A DNA stretch of 64,000 nucleotides from Triatoma infestans (taxonomy: Eukaryota; Arthropoda; Insecta; Hemiptera; Reduviidae). Within the stretch, counting starts at the first letter, position 1. Each line of letters starts with the position of its first letter. Below are positions 10,129-21,829 of the stretch, piece by piece. The stretch lies in the NCBI GenBank assembly GCA_011037195.1, contig JAAEAF010003832.1:1-64000 (forward strand). Reading direction: 5' to 3'. Both the position numbers and the translations under genes were made by a program. The notes beneath the pieces are model-generated. The model saw nothing but the letters and a program-made list of their open reading frames with translations. It made no database searches and had not been told where the DNA came from.

Positions 10129-10960
10129 AAATAATGGATATATATTCTGTTAGACAGGGCTCCATTTTGATTATAATATTATATTTTACTGATTCTCCTA
10201 ATGTCGTTTTTGATGACACTCCATTTATTTTCACTATTTTTGGTGTGAATATTCCCTATATAATTGCATAAAACTAAGATTAGTTAATTATATTATGATT
10301 TTATTCTCTTGGTGAAGGGGTTCGAGTATGTTCGGCAGTTATTTGTTTTGTATGTTTGCCAAGGCATATTTATCAATAATCTAACTCAGTATGTTTTTGG
10401 AACTAATTTTCAACTTTTTTTTTCCTAGTTCTTCTTAAATTAGCGTTTAATCCTAAATACAGTTTGTCCGCAACTTTTCTTCTACTATTTGCTTGCCACA
10501 ATTCCAAGATAGAATGCCTCTCGTATCTTTATCTCTGCTCAGCAACCCAACATGAGCGAATCTCTCTTTTAAACATCAGCTTCCCAGAGTTTTTTCCCGC
10601 GTTGCAAATGCTTTTAAGTTTTATAATAATAAAAATATCATCGCAGAATAATAAAAAAAAATCTTCATTTTATTATAATTTTTCTAAAACTGTGTGTATC
10701 CAGTAGGGGGAGGGGGAAGTTATCAAAGATGAGAAGAGTTACCAGATCATGGACACGTGTATAGAGAGAGAGAGAATCGTAGTTGCAACAGGCCCTTTGG
10801 CCAGCCCAGTATATGTTTATTGTGTAAGAGATTAACGCAATAAGTATGTTTTGTTCTCTTTTACTCAACATCTGTTTTTTTTTCCATTTTTTTTTTTTTT
10901 TTACATTCATATACCATCCGGTATGCTCACTGAAACAAATTTGTTTCAAACTTGTTTGTG
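10129..10960. other. Unrecognised AT-rich sequence
   Basis: Frames 10464-10706 (+) and 10665-10949 (-) are low complexity and overlap each other. No gene is supported. Poly-T stretches occur near 10875-10905. Confidence 0.3.
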
Positions 10961-11705
10961 AGTGTGTGTGTGTGAAGAGAGAGTGAAGAGAGGCTGAGAA
11001 TGTTGGTGAACTTGATGATCGAAACTTGATGTTACCTGATGGTCACCTTAACCGAAATGGCTAATTTACTGATTTTTTGTTTTTTTTTGTTTTTTGCGCA
11101 TTTCCCTAGAATGGCTTCACGATTCCTTAAGCTGTATGGGCACTCTACACACGCATGTAGCCCTATCATTGTTTGAAACATTTTCTAGGACCATTAATTA
11201 GAGTTTCTTCTAGGAAGTTAAGGATTTCAGCCATTAATTATTAATCAATAATTTTTATTTATTATACTAACTATTGAACTCATTATACTTATTTAAATCT
11301 GTCTATACATTCCTAATAATATTGAATGGTCGATTGTTAGAAAAAGAATGGAACGGAAAAATATAAATGAAAACCAGTAGGCTTTCTTTAGCAAATAAAT
11401 TGTAAAAGTTTAATTTAATAACAGATATTTATGCAACTAATCATGGAAATATAAGAAACTAAATAATAATATAGAATCACTACGATATAGTAATAAATAT
11501 TCTTTTATATTATACTTATTTTCTTTTCTGTGTTCTGTACATCGACTATCGGCTGAAGAATTACCCGAACCGTAAAATACTTATCTTGTATTACTTTTTT
11601 AGGCCTATACTTCTTGTATAGATTTTAAAAATGCATAGTTCTTCATTCGTATCTGACTGGATAAAATAATTGTGAAATCTGATTGGCTGTCGAGTTTGAA
11701 AATGA

Positions 11706-11828
11706 ATTTTTTTTTTTTAATTTAAGGAGCGTCAGCATCTATGGTCATTGGCGCCCAGAGCTTTCTCAGGGCACTGCGGGCCTCCGGACAGTTTCTCTCG
11801 TTACAGACAACACTGTCTATCACCGGGG
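11706..11828 (-). mobile_element. SINE 3' fragment in the left palindrome arm
   Basis: Reverse complement of the SINE 3' half: ACAGACAACACTGTC, GGCCTCCGGACAG, GAGAAAGCTCTGGGCGCCAA, ATGACCATAGATGCTGACG and a T-run tail. It is cut at CACCGG, where the GC-rich LINE segment begins. The mirror copy is at 14261-14382. Confidence 0.75.
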
Positions 11829-12716
11829 TAGAATAGGCCTACGGTCGGTGTGTCCTGCCTGTCGTAGGAGGCGACTAAAAGGGAGACCCTGCACTGGACA
11901 ATATAGTATCTTCTAATAAGATAGATATGAGTCCTTGTGTGGAAAGTAAAATCTAGTTGTGTCACTCTTACTTCAACAACTAGAGTCATTTTGGCCGTTG
12001 GGTTGTGGCGAAGCCATCGTCCACCTCTCGGGGTGCAATCAACCTGGCTCTCCAGGTTGGGGTCCCATCCTGATCTTTTCCCCTTGCAGGGTTGCAGGGG
12101 TGACTGAAACCCCTGGCTTGAGGCAATGGACAGTAATCAGTAGATGGACTATAGATCCATCGGGCGTGCGATCAGTCACGCTAGCTCGTTAGAGTTGAAA
12201 TACTGAACTACGGGCGTAAGCTACTTTCCGAGCCAATTGCTTGCAATTGAGGTAGGAATCGTAGTGACCATGGTTTAACCAATAACACCAATGACCGAGG
12301 TCATGAGTTGAGCGGGAGGAGACTCGCAATATAAAATTAACCCCGGAGCCAGCCCGCTGCTGGGTATGCGCGGTTCACCAGAGCCTGCTAGAGGTGCCTT
12401 CTCTAGCTTCTGGTAGTGGAGTGTGACCACGTTGTGGGATCACTCTGGGCGCTAGTTGAGCGTATCTCAACCTGCCCTTAAATGGGTCTTACGGGAAAGT
12501 GCTTCGGCACTTCTGCTATGGTTGGATATTGCACTAAAAGTCCTTCCATGGTGGTGACATCCCCGTCTTGTTAAACTTTTCCCGTTGCTTGCAATGGGAG
12601 ACCGGTAAACCCGAACGGGTAGGTACGGTCTAGAAAGATCCCACGAAGTACCAGGAGGAAAAGGGGTTGTAATGTGCAAATCTTGGGAAGAAATGACGAA
12701 AAAATACAAATTATGA
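11829..12716 (+). mobile_element. GC-rich segment, probable LINE 5' UTR (left arm)
   Basis: The composition shifts sharply from AT-rich to GC-balanced. The start contains GTGTCCTGCCTGTCGTAGGA and GGCGACTAAAAGGGAGACC, a block I associate with 5' regions of arthropod non-LTR elements (recognition from memory, not proof). Several short hairpins are visible: a stem capped by TTCG at 12497-12512, ACCCG/CGGGT at 12609-12620, and CAGGGG/CCCCTG near 12100. Open frames here have no domain. Mirror copy: 13379-14258. Confidence 0.4.
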
Positions 12717-13061
12717 TTTTGTAATTATAAATAAAATATATTAGTAGAAGAATATATTTAATATTGATTTATTATTACTTAGCACAATTTCAAGATTGGG
12801 TTTTAGGAAGGTTGGGTGAAAACAATAATAAACAGTTAGAAAGGTAGAATACCTTCAGTACAATAAAAGGGAATTTCCCTTCCTTTCTCTTTTGAATAGA
12901 GGGAGGGATTATATAAATGTAGTGCCTCCAATAGTGAGGATCAAATTTTTATGGTTCAGAAAAAGAGTGTTGATAGTCAAGTGATGTAAGTGGTAAGGCC
13001 CAACCTTCAAATCAGAGATTCCATTAATTTGTAAGTTTTAATTTCTCCAAAATGTATCTAA
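12717..13061. other. Left-arm-only segment of the palindrome
   Basis: Present only in the left arm. The right arm joins ATGA directly to TGTAAT. The segment is AT-rich without a frame, and its ends show only short sequence similarity (TGTAAT at 12719-12724 and 13062-13067). That fits a deletion from the right arm better than an insertion with a clear duplication. Confidence 0.5.
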
Positions 13062-13378
13062 TGTAATTTTTAGACAAATGAAATACGTTTATATTTTATC
13101 TATTTATTTATTTAAATAATATATATTTCTATTTAAATTATTCATCTGTGTAGTTATTATCTCTCCTCAGTTCAGATAACACAGACCTCACGAGATCCCA
13201 AAATCCCATTAAAATTTATATTTTATATCTTCTCTAAAGGGATCTCGTGAGGTCTGTGTTATCTGAACTGAGGAGAGATAATAACTACACAGATGAATAA
13301 TTTAAATAGAAATATATATTATTTAAATAAATAAATAGATAAAATATAAACGTATTTCATTTGTCTAAAAATTACATC

Positions 13379-14258
13379 ATAATTTGTATTTTTTCGTCAT
13401 TTCTTCCCAAGATTTGCACATTACAACCCCTTTTCCTCCTGGTACTTCGTGGGATCTTTCTAGACCGTACCTACCCGTTCGGGTTTACCGGTCTCCCATT
13501 GCAAGCAACGGGAAAAGTTTAACAAGACGGGGATGTCACCACCATGGAAGGACTTTTAGTGCAATATCCAACCATAGCAGAAGTGCCGAAGCACTTTCCC
13601 GTAAGACCCATTTAAGGGCAGGTTGAGATACGCTCAACTAGCGCCCAGAGTGATCCCACAACGTGGTCACACTCCACTACCAGAAGCTAGAGAAGGCACC
13701 TCTAGCAGGCTCTGGTGAACCGCGCATACCCAGCAGCGGGCTGGCTCCGGGGTTAATTTTATATTGCGAGTCTCCTCCCGCTCAACTCATGACCTCGGTC
13801 ATTGGTGTTATTGGTTAAACCATGGTCACTACGATTCCTACCTCAATTGCAAGCAATTGGCTCGGAAAGTAGCTTACGCCCGTAGTTCAGTATTTCAACT
13901 CTAACGAGCTAGCGTGACTGATCGCACGCCCGATGGATCTATAGTCCATCTACTGATTACTGTCCATTGCCTCAAGCCAGGGGTTTCAGTCACCCCTGCA
14001 ACCCTGCAAGGGGAAAAGATCAGGATGGGACCCCAACCTGGAGAGCCAGGTTGATTGCACCCCGAGAGGTGGACGATGGCTTCGCCACAACCCAACGGCC
14101 AAAATGACTCTAGTTGTTGAAGTAAGAGTGACACAACTAGATTTTACTTTCCACACAAGGACTCATATCTATCTTATTAGAAGATACTATATTGTCCAGT
14201 GCAGGGTCTCCCTTTTAGTCGCCTCCTACGCCAGGCAGGACACACCGTAGGCCTATTC
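13379..14258 (-). mobile_element. GC-rich segment, probable LINE 5' UTR (right arm mirror)
   Basis: Mirror of 11829-12716, in opposite orientation, with the same hairpins. Within the block near 14222-14250 one T to G change and a 4-bp indel distinguish it from the left copy. If the call of LINE 5' UTR is right, the two copies point away from the outer ends toward the palindrome centre. Confidence 0.4.
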
Positions 14259-14260
14259 TA

Positions 14261-14382
14261 CCCCGGTGATAGACAGTGTTGTCTGTAACGAGAGAAACTG
14301 TCCGGAGGCCCGCAGTGCCCTGAGAAAGCTCTGGGCGCCAATGACCATAGATGCTGACGCTCCTTAAATTAAAAAAAAAAAA
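14261..14382 (+). mobile_element. SINE 3' fragment in the right palindrome arm
   Basis: Mirror copy of 11706-11828: GATAGACAGTGTTGTCTGTA, CCTGAGAAAGCTCTGGGCGC, ATGACCATAGATGCTGACG, then CTTAAATTAAAAAAAAAAAA. The fragment predates the inverted duplication because it is in both arms with the same breakpoint. Confidence 0.75.
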
Positions 14383-15142
14383 TTCATTTTCAAACTCGAC
14401 AGCCAATCAGATTTCACAATTATTTTATCCAGTCAGATACGAATGAAGAACTATGCATTTTTAAAATCTATACAAGAAGTATAGGCCTAAAAAAGTAATA
14501 CAAGATAAGTATTCTACGGTTCGGGTAATTCTTCAGCCGATAGTCGATGTACAGAACACAGAAAAGAAAATAAGTATAATATAAAAGAATATTTATTACT
14601 ATATCGTAGTGATTCTATATTATTATTTAGTTTCTTATATTTCCATGATTAGTTGCATTAATATTTGTTATTAAATTAAACTTTTACAGAAAGTTAATTT
14701 ATTTTCTAAAGAAAGCCGACTGGTTTTCATTTATATTTTTCCGTTCCATTCTTTTTCTAATAATCGACCATTCAATATTATTAGGAATGTATAGACAGAT
14801 TTAAATAAGTATAATGAGTTCAATAGTTAGTATAATAAATAAAAATTATTGATTAATAATTAATGGCTGAAATCCTTAACTTCCTAGAAGAAACTCTAAT
14901 TAATGTTCCTAGAAAAATGTTTCAAACAATGATAGGGCTACATGCGTGTGTAGAGTGCCCATACAGCTTAAGGAATCGTGAAGCCATTCTAGGGAAATGC
15001 GCAAAAAACAAAAAAAAAAAACATTCAGTAAATTAGCCATTTCGGTTTAGGTGACCATCAGGTGATATCAAGTTTCGTTTTTGAGTTATGTTGTTCACCA
15101 ACATTCTCAGCCCCTCTTCACTCTCTCCTCACACACACACTC

Positions 15143-15490
15143 CATTTTGAAAAACCACTTTTTCTCATTCAGAGTATTTCATAACAAATTGTGATAACAA
15201 TAAAAGTGATTGAAAATCTAACATATATATTCGTAGAGGAAGTGCATGGTGGTAATGTAAAGAAAAACTAATTACTGACACTTGAAGTCACAATTACATA
15301 TAGCCGTTTTAGTGGTGTTTATAGTAGTGTATAGAGAAGAGTTTGCGAGGAGTTGATGGTAGCTTTAACGAGCGGTGAATTCTTGATGGTTTAGCTAGTT
15401 AGGTGCCTGCGTGTTCTAATTATAGAGTTTAGATCTTGCTAGTTGAGAGCTTCTTGAAAGCTGGGTTTAAGATTGCTTGTTAGTTGTTCA
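15143..15490. other. Sequence outside the palindrome
   Basis: AT-rich. The beginning (GAAAAACCACTTTTTCTCATT) resembles the family C interior near its CA run. No gene is seen. Confidence 0.35.
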
Positions 15491-15493
15491 TTA

Positions 15494-15706
15494 GGGAAGA
15501 GATTAGTTCAGTTGTTAGCGCGCTGGACTCCCACCCGGAGCACCCAGATTTGAATCTAGCATTGATGCTCTTAGATTTTCTCTTCCTAGTGAGCCTGTAT
15601 AGCTCACTGCAGTTTTGTTTGTACTTAGAGAACATTGCTCGGAGGTCAATAGTCCTCTGGAAAGGCTTCTTTTAAGTTGCTGTTGTGCACTATCCCCTAA
15701 AAGAAT
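15494..15706 (+). mobile_element. tRNA-derived SINE, diverged
   Basis: GAGATTAGTTCAGTTGTTAG head, GCGCGCTGGACT, a decayed B box (AGATTTGAATCTAGC), the body CTTAGATTTTCTCTTCCTAG, and a diverged 3' part ending GTTGTGCACTATCCCCTAAA. That end resembles the second tail subtype seen at 3460-3522. Confidence 0.75.
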
Positions 15707-17384
15707 ATGTCTAGTTGATCTGTAAGTTGCTTTTCTGAAAGTTGATCATAGACTGATTTGGGCTTCGAACATGGCTGAACAGTTTTTTTTTCCAGTTTTT
15801 TTCTGCCATTTTCTGCCAAAACCACCAATGGGTTTCATTAAATTTGGTGTACAAACTAAGAATACAGAGGCCTATAACTTTTATTTGAATTTATTCTGAG
15901 AAAGTTCATTTAAAAAACGTTTTGTGGGAGGGAGAGATTATACATTCTTCAATTCAAAAAAGTCATTTTTATTAAATTAGGATTCTCCTATTCATATAAA
16001 ATTGAAAACAAGTAAATATTTAATAAAAATAATACGTATAAAGAAAATTTTTCAATTATAATTATATAGACTGCAATAAGAATTTTTTTAAATCAATTAT
16101 TTTAATTTTTTACAATGAATTACATTTCAGTTTATCACGATTAGAAAATAATTTAAGAATTTCTATTCTTTTATGAGTTCGTGAACATTTTCCATTGACC
16201 TGTTTAACAGCTGCGTATTCTATCCAACCCCTGACATAGATCTTGCCTACGCCCTTGGTTAGGATTAATACATAATAAAGTACTTACTAAGTCCGTCAGC
16301 TCGCAGCGGTAGTTACATGTCCGAGTTCACTTCAAAGTATGCCTTTTTCTATGTTTTTATCTCAGTTATTGTAACTTTATTTATTGTTATTCATTATACA
16401 ATCTAAATTACCGGTAAACTATTTATCACTCATAGTACGGCCACTGACATAATTAAAGCGATTATATATATTATTAATGCAATATTATTGATTAGATAAT
16501 ATTAATATAAATATTATATAGTATAATAAAAAAAAAAAAATATTATACAATACATATTTACTTATAAATATATTATAAACAGTGAAATTTCAAATAGATA
16601 AGATATAGTTTACCGTACCGAATTAATTTATTAACCTCGTCGAATCATCAAACCGTGCTATGTCTGTCTGTCTTTGTTGCTCTGCTGCAAATTTGTTGTG
16701 TTGACCATATTTCCTGTCATTAATGTATTTTGCTCGTCATAATATTCAGACAATTTATTTATCTGTTATAATTTACTGCAAAAAATTATGAATTATAAAT
16801 GATTATATCTCATATTCAAAGATGATGATATATTTACATAAAAAGCCACTAACTGCTGGATACTTCATACTAGTGAGCTTATGGACTAAATCATCTAGCT
16901 TAGTTATTAATTTCTTATAATTTCAGTTTACTAAGGACAAGGTTAAGTTTTCGAAGTATTCTGATCATAGATATGTCAAAATGGTTGATTATGAAGAAGT
17001 CATTAATAGCAGTCAATATTCTTTGACTTCAGCAATGGACTATTCACTTATCATCTATCCATCTGTCACAGTTTTCTTTTTCTGTCGATAATATTTCCGA
17101 GTGTCTACCTGTTTTTTCCTGCACTTGTTAATAAAAAAGACAGGTCATCCAGCTCGGGATTTTGGAACGCGTTCAATTTACCAACCGTTTTCCATTTTAT
17201 AAATATCTCTGAACAGTAATTTTGATTTATTTAATTTTGCTCTCAACAAGTATACGTGAACTAACTTTGCAAGAATTACGTTGGCTGTTTAAAATAAGGA
17301 TGAAATCTTGCATTTGAATTTTGTTTTTTTTATAGAGAAAAAAAAAATGCTCAGTTTCATGTGTGATTCTCAGTAAGATTTGGA
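15707..17384. other. Unrecognised AT-rich sequence
   Basis: About 1.7 kb with no supported frame, repeat or RNA. Several runs of A and T and no long inverted repeats. Confidence 0.35.
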
Positions 17385-17525
17385 ATGCTTAGAGGCACTC
17401 CGGGAAGGAGATGATCCACTTTCTTGCCAGTTGTCTAATATTGTTCTGGAAAAAGTAACTGAAAGACTTGGAAGACACACAATGTTCAATAGCCGTGCAA
17501 AAACTTGGTTCGACTATTGATAAAG
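17385..17525 (+). pseudogene. LINE reverse transcriptase scrap
   Basis: One frame reads ALREGDDPLSCQLSNIVLEK, the RT block just upstream of the catalytic YADD (the consensus G.RQGDPLSC..FN..LE pattern), with one extra residue and a Q where F/L is usual. Stops follow after FDY. YADD itself is not found downstream, so only this block remains. It is similar in style to the RT at 39880. Confidence 0.5.
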
Positions 17526-18479
17526 AAATTAGATGAAATTCAATGATATGAAAGGAACAATCCGAGTTCTTCTAAAAGAAGCATGGGCACTTAACAAAAG
17601 ATAAGACAGTAATACTCGTACCATATGCTATAACCCACAGCACTCAATAAAAAAAATAAATAAACTAAAGCTCTGTCAGAGAAGAACGACTAAAACGACA
17701 CCTCATTTTAAGCAGCGGTGAAGGTCAAAGATTAACCCTGAATTGTAGGAGGGAATCGGTATATAATAAAACAAAAATAGAATAAAATAAACCTATTTAA
17801 CAGGATGGGTACCCACTACTTTTATCTTCAAAGAATTATGGGGATAAAATATTGATATACATTATACATATAAACAATAATAAGTTAAAATAAACAATTT
17901 TGATTAATGCATTTTTTTTCTCGACACCAACTACATATTAGTAGTTTTTGATTGATAATTTATATCTGAGCCATTCTAGTGAGTCAAATCGTATTATTTA
18001 AGATTAATGTAATTACAAATTATTTTATTGTTTGACCACTTGGATATTTGAAAATGAGAAATAGCTATAAACATAGACGAAATAAAAAAGTTATTTCAAA
18101 AAATTAATTAATTAATAACAAAAAAATGTTGCTTGCTGTTTCAAGACAATCAGAACAGATATTCAGTTTAGCTGCAGGCTTTCAACAGTCTTTGACTAGC
18201 TCCCAGGAGCTCGGCAGGAATTACTAATAAATATTAAAGAAAGAAATAAATAGATTCAATCAATAAAGCAAACCATTCCTAGGCAACATTGACACAATGT
18301 CCAAGGTGCTAAGCTTAGCCAGTGTTCACACATGTGAAATAATAGTCTTTCCAGAAGCAATCAAAAAACATCTTCAGTCTACTGGTGTGACTGAAGTCTT
18401 GTTACTTCAGGATAGTCAGTGTGTTTTGATGAAATTAGGAAATTATATGACGAAAACGTAAACCATCTGGATTATTATT
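17526..18479. other. Unrecognised AT-rich sequence
   Basis: No supported gene. The segment 17640-17760 may be further LINE decay, but I cannot frame it. Confidence 0.3.
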
Positions 18480-19580
18480 TTATTATTCAAGGAAGGGGAG
18501 GGCAAAACACTACGCTATCCAAAGCCTCCCTGGGGCCATATAGCTACCCCCAAGGAATAATAACTAATGGGTGTGCAACAAAAGTCCAGGCCCAGGTTTT
18601 ACCCATCTAGTTTCACCACAGACCGAACAAATGGGCCAAAACCTTAAAAGGTCATAGCTTAACGATCCTCTACCGATATCCTATTCCGGCGTGATGGTCC
18701 TAAACCTAATCTCCTCATCGCCCAAAACATCCGTCATTAGATGCATGTTGGTTTCCTCCTCCGTCTCCAAAACTCTTCAAAGGGTCAGGACAATGAGTCA
18801 CCTTAAGCCACAATGCCAGTGAGGAAGCCAACCAGATACCTGAAAGAGGTTCCGGTAAAGACATCGGATCCCGCTACTATCAAATCTCCCGTACCGAATC
18901 CCCCAATGACATCCTGACTGTCGACAACGCCGATGCACTGCAATGTCATCCATGTCATGGAAGCCTGCCAAACATCTGGCCCAAGACACGACCAACAGCA
19001 ACTCGTCACACCAAATGAAAAGGAAGCGGTGAAAAAGGAGAGAGCGCCTAATTTGACAAACCCTCCACCGTCTCATTCCAAGATTCCCATATGACACATG
19101 GAACCCAGATCAGAAGCACATCCATTCAATGAAGACGATCTTCTAAGTCTTTTAGAACAATTCCAACACCAATCTGTAAGTGAAGAAACATGAGCTAACC
19201 GCCTCAACGCAGCCTGGCTGTCCGAGCTGATACAAACACCTTTTAAATTAGTGTTACGCACAGTTCAAAATACAACAAAGAATTGCATAAACCTCAGCCT
19301 GGAAAAGGTGGCCCTCTCTGCAAGAGGCATCACCAAATGGTCTTCTGTCTCAAATTAGACGGCATCCCCACACCTACCATCCACCCTGGAACCGTCCGTA
19401 TAGCATCGGGGATAATTCTCAGGAATCACCTCAGACGGACCCAGGCTTAACCAATCTTCCCTAGAAGGCAACCTAACCCTGTAGGAGTGACCAAAGACAA
19501 AAGACTTGAACATCCTATCAGAAGGGAAACATGTAATGGAAACCATCTGGATACTGAGGTTGTTAGTCGATGGAACAACC
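18480..19580 (-). pseudogene. RNase H-type LINE fragment with 3' UTR
   Basis: Minus-strand frames give RNase H pieces in order: PRCYTDGSRVDGRCG (first catalytic aspartate) near 19370-19400, ISSDSQAALRRLAHVSSLTD (third catalytic residue in DSQAA) near 19170-19225, then GHMGILE and an EEETNMHLMTDVLG-like terminal zinc-knuckle remnant near 18715-18760. The frame shifts several times. The 3' UTR includes the block at 18490-18560 shared with 10040-10125, and an AATAATAAAATAATAA tail. It is an I/R1-type LINE, 5'-truncated and inactive. Confidence 0.7.
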
Positions 19581-19900
19581 TAAAAAGAACTTACATCAAT
19601 ATTATGTTTGTCTTAATCAAGGCTATTAGGGGATTGGGATTCATTTTTGGATTGAATTAAAACTGAGATTCACCGGATTTTGTGATTTTTTTTGTCAGTC
19701 CTTGACAACGTGAGGACGCTTGAGTGATCTCCCTATGATATTTTAATACTTACTTTGATCCTCGGGGACCTTAAAAGACCGGTGCCTAATTTGCCTATTT
19801 GGTAATTAGGCACTGCTAGCGTAAATAGCCTATAACTCGCTAGTCCTAGCAAAAGTGAATTGTGCTATTTTTCTTATCGTTCAACGAACATTAAATATAG
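19581..19900. other. Unrecognised sequence with a short inverted repeat
   Basis: A 10-bp inverted repeat GTGCCTAATT/AATTAGGCAC lies at about 19782-19813 with a 12-nt loop. No gene or repeat-family match is seen. Confidence 0.35.
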
Positions 19901-19909
19901 GCGCGGCTA

Positions 19910-20047
19910 ATGATGCCTGAGACAAAAGCCATTAATTCGTTTAATGTAAATGAAGTGTACATAAAAAGCGTCATGAATAGTAAAAACTTTTCAGATATGA
20001 CTTTCGGAGATTTACAAGCTTTACAAGGAATTAAAAAGGTAGCATAG
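19910..20047 (+). CDS. Unrecognised 45-codon frame, possible exon
   Basis: Two tandem ATGs (19910, 19913) open a 45-codon frame encoding a mixed, non-repetitive peptide: MMPETKAINSFNVNEVYIKS at the start, then a segment with FGDLQALQGIKK near the end. The composition looks more protein-like than the other small frames here. The sequence AAG|GTAGCA at 20036-20044 could act as a weak 5' splice site, so the last three codons may be intronic. No domain recognised, and no other exon found nearby. It could be a first exon of a host gene, a transposon scrap or chance. Confidence 0.25.
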   Translation: MMPETKAINSFNVNEVYIKSVMNSKNFSDMTFGDLQALQGIKKVA

Positions 20048-20587
20048 ATAATTGTTTGATATTTATTAGATCTGGTATAAACAATGTTCTAAATACCACT
20101 TAATTCGTACAGATTTTTATCTTTAAATTATATTAATTGACTCAATATTTTTTTACCTTATGAAAATATAAGTTTCCATTTAAATATGATTGCAATTTTG
20201 GCCAATCATGTTTATTGTAAAAGCATTAAAATTTGACTCCAGATACTAACAGTGAGTTGGTATACAATATAAATTATAAATACCATCAATATCAGTCACC
20301 AAATTCAATGGGCTGTTTAAAAGAAGGGTCACACGACAGATGGACACGGATCCCTGTTCCCCCTCCTTAACATATTCAGAATAGCGTTCCGCTATTAATC
20401 ACCAAGTAAAGAGTGTTCAAAAATTATTGTAAGTCAACTTGCATATGGCCAGAATTAAAAATTATATGATGTATATTATTATTAAACCTTATATTCATCT
20501 TGGAATATAACATTTTTCAAAAATTTGAAAATTATAATATTATAGCATCATTTTTGCCATTGTTGGCTAATAATTATGTATTATTAT
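20048..20587. other. Unrecognised AT-rich sequence
   Basis: No supported feature. Confidence 0.3.
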
Positions 20588-20957
20588 GGAATAAAAAATC
20601 TGATTCGAAACACTCACACGACTTTCTCTAGCTGCTATTTATATTAGTTATAATTGACTGAAGTTTAGTTTTCTTCAGTTCATACTTGAACTGAAGAATC
20701 TGAACTTAATAAAACGATTTATTTTTGAAAAAAGCTAAACCTCCCGTAACTCAAAAATAGTCTCCATAAAAGTCTCATATAAAAGGGAATGGTATGTATG
20801 ATTAGTAAAGCAAAGTTTAAGAAAGTCGCAAAAAATTGAAAAAAAAAAAAACTGTCCAGTAAAGTTGGACTTGCGATAACCCATTTTCTTGCAACACGGA
20901 ATTTTAGCTTATTATTTTTAATGAAATTAACACTTGAGAAGAAAAAAAAAAAATAAA
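20588..20957 (+). repeat. Family C partial copy
   Basis: It starts with CTGATTCGAAACACTCACAC, then CTTTCTCTAGC and ATTATAATTGACTGAA-type sequence. It continues into interior units (AAGTTTAAGAAAGTCGC, CTGTCCAGTAAAGTTGGACT) before being cut by, or joined to, the full copy that starts at 20958. Confidence 0.65.
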
Positions 20958-21798
20958 ATCTGGTGTGAAACACTCACACAACTTTCTCTTACTCCAGTTC
21001 TCAAAATTATAATTGACCAAATTTTATTTTTGTGTAACCAATTTTAAATGAAATTCTTCGAAAACTGAAAAAACTGTTCAGTAAAAGCGCACTTCCGGTT
21101 TAATAATTTTCTTGAAACTCGGATTTCAGCCATCTATTTATTTCTAACTAATTATGTTTGAATGATAGAATTGTATAATGAACTAGGATAGCACTTTGAT
21201 GAAAATCTAACCCCACCCCTGCCCTAAAAATGCTCTTAAAAGAAATTTCCCAGAGAAATGTTTTAGATACAAGTTGTAGATCTTTGCATGTTTAGTTTAT
21301 ATACGAAGTTTCAAAAAAATTGTCAGAGCCATTTTTGAGAAAATTGCGAAAAAGTGAATAAATCATTTAGTAAAGTGGTACAGTCAACGCACTTACCGGT
21401 TCTCCGATTTTTGTTTAAACTCGAAATTTTTCAACAGGGTACATATTTATTCTAATTAACATTATTTAGATGACAGAATGTATGATCTATGAAACGCAGT
21501 TAGATTAAAACCTAACCCCACCCCTCCCCCCAAAATTGACGTTCAGAGCATTTTCCTGGAAAAATGTTTCAAATAAAAGTTGTAGCTCTTTGTATGTGTA
21601 GTTGATATACCAAGTTTAAAGAAAATCTTCGGAGCCATTTTTGAGAAAATTGCAAACACGTAAAAAAAACAACTAGTAAAGTGGTACTTCCGGTTGAGGA
21701 ATATTGACACATAACGCACCGTCAGATCCCATGGTGATACCTAAACGTAATATCAAGTTTGAACTTTCTACGATTTTTCTTTTTGAGCTATGCTGTTC

Positions 21799-21829
<31 letters not shown>

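Larger units (their letters stand above)
10961..15142. repeat. Giant palindrome: inverted repeat with arms of about 1.9 kb
   Basis: The left arm is 10961-13199, the spacer 13200-13238 (39 bp) and the right arm 13239-15142. The arms are near-identical by eye over about 1.9 kb: two different frames appear as exact mirror pairs (12467-12709 with 13384-13626; 11959-12192 with 13901-14134). The left arm has about 345 bp (12717-13061) missing from the right. Small differences include a 4-bp indel around 11840/14245. The outer ends carry GTGTGTGTG runs and, at the right end, GAACAACATAACTCAAAAAC, resembling family C. Possible origins are a segmental inverted duplication, a very large foldback element or an assembly artefact. 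Confidence 0.9.

Noticed and set aside
11829..11900. HDV-like ribozyme at the start of the GC-rich LINE segment
   Set aside because: A GTCG/CGAC hairpin and GC pairing are present, but I could not lay out the nested double pseudoknot of an HDV fold.
11959..12192. 77-codon frame, identical at 13901-14134
   Set aside because: Same reason: mirror copies in a GC-rich structured segment with no recognisable protein.
12467..12709. 80-codon frame, identical at 13384-13626 on the other strand
   Set aside because: Identity comes from the palindrome arms. The peptide has no domain and lies antisense to the probable LINE 5' UTR.
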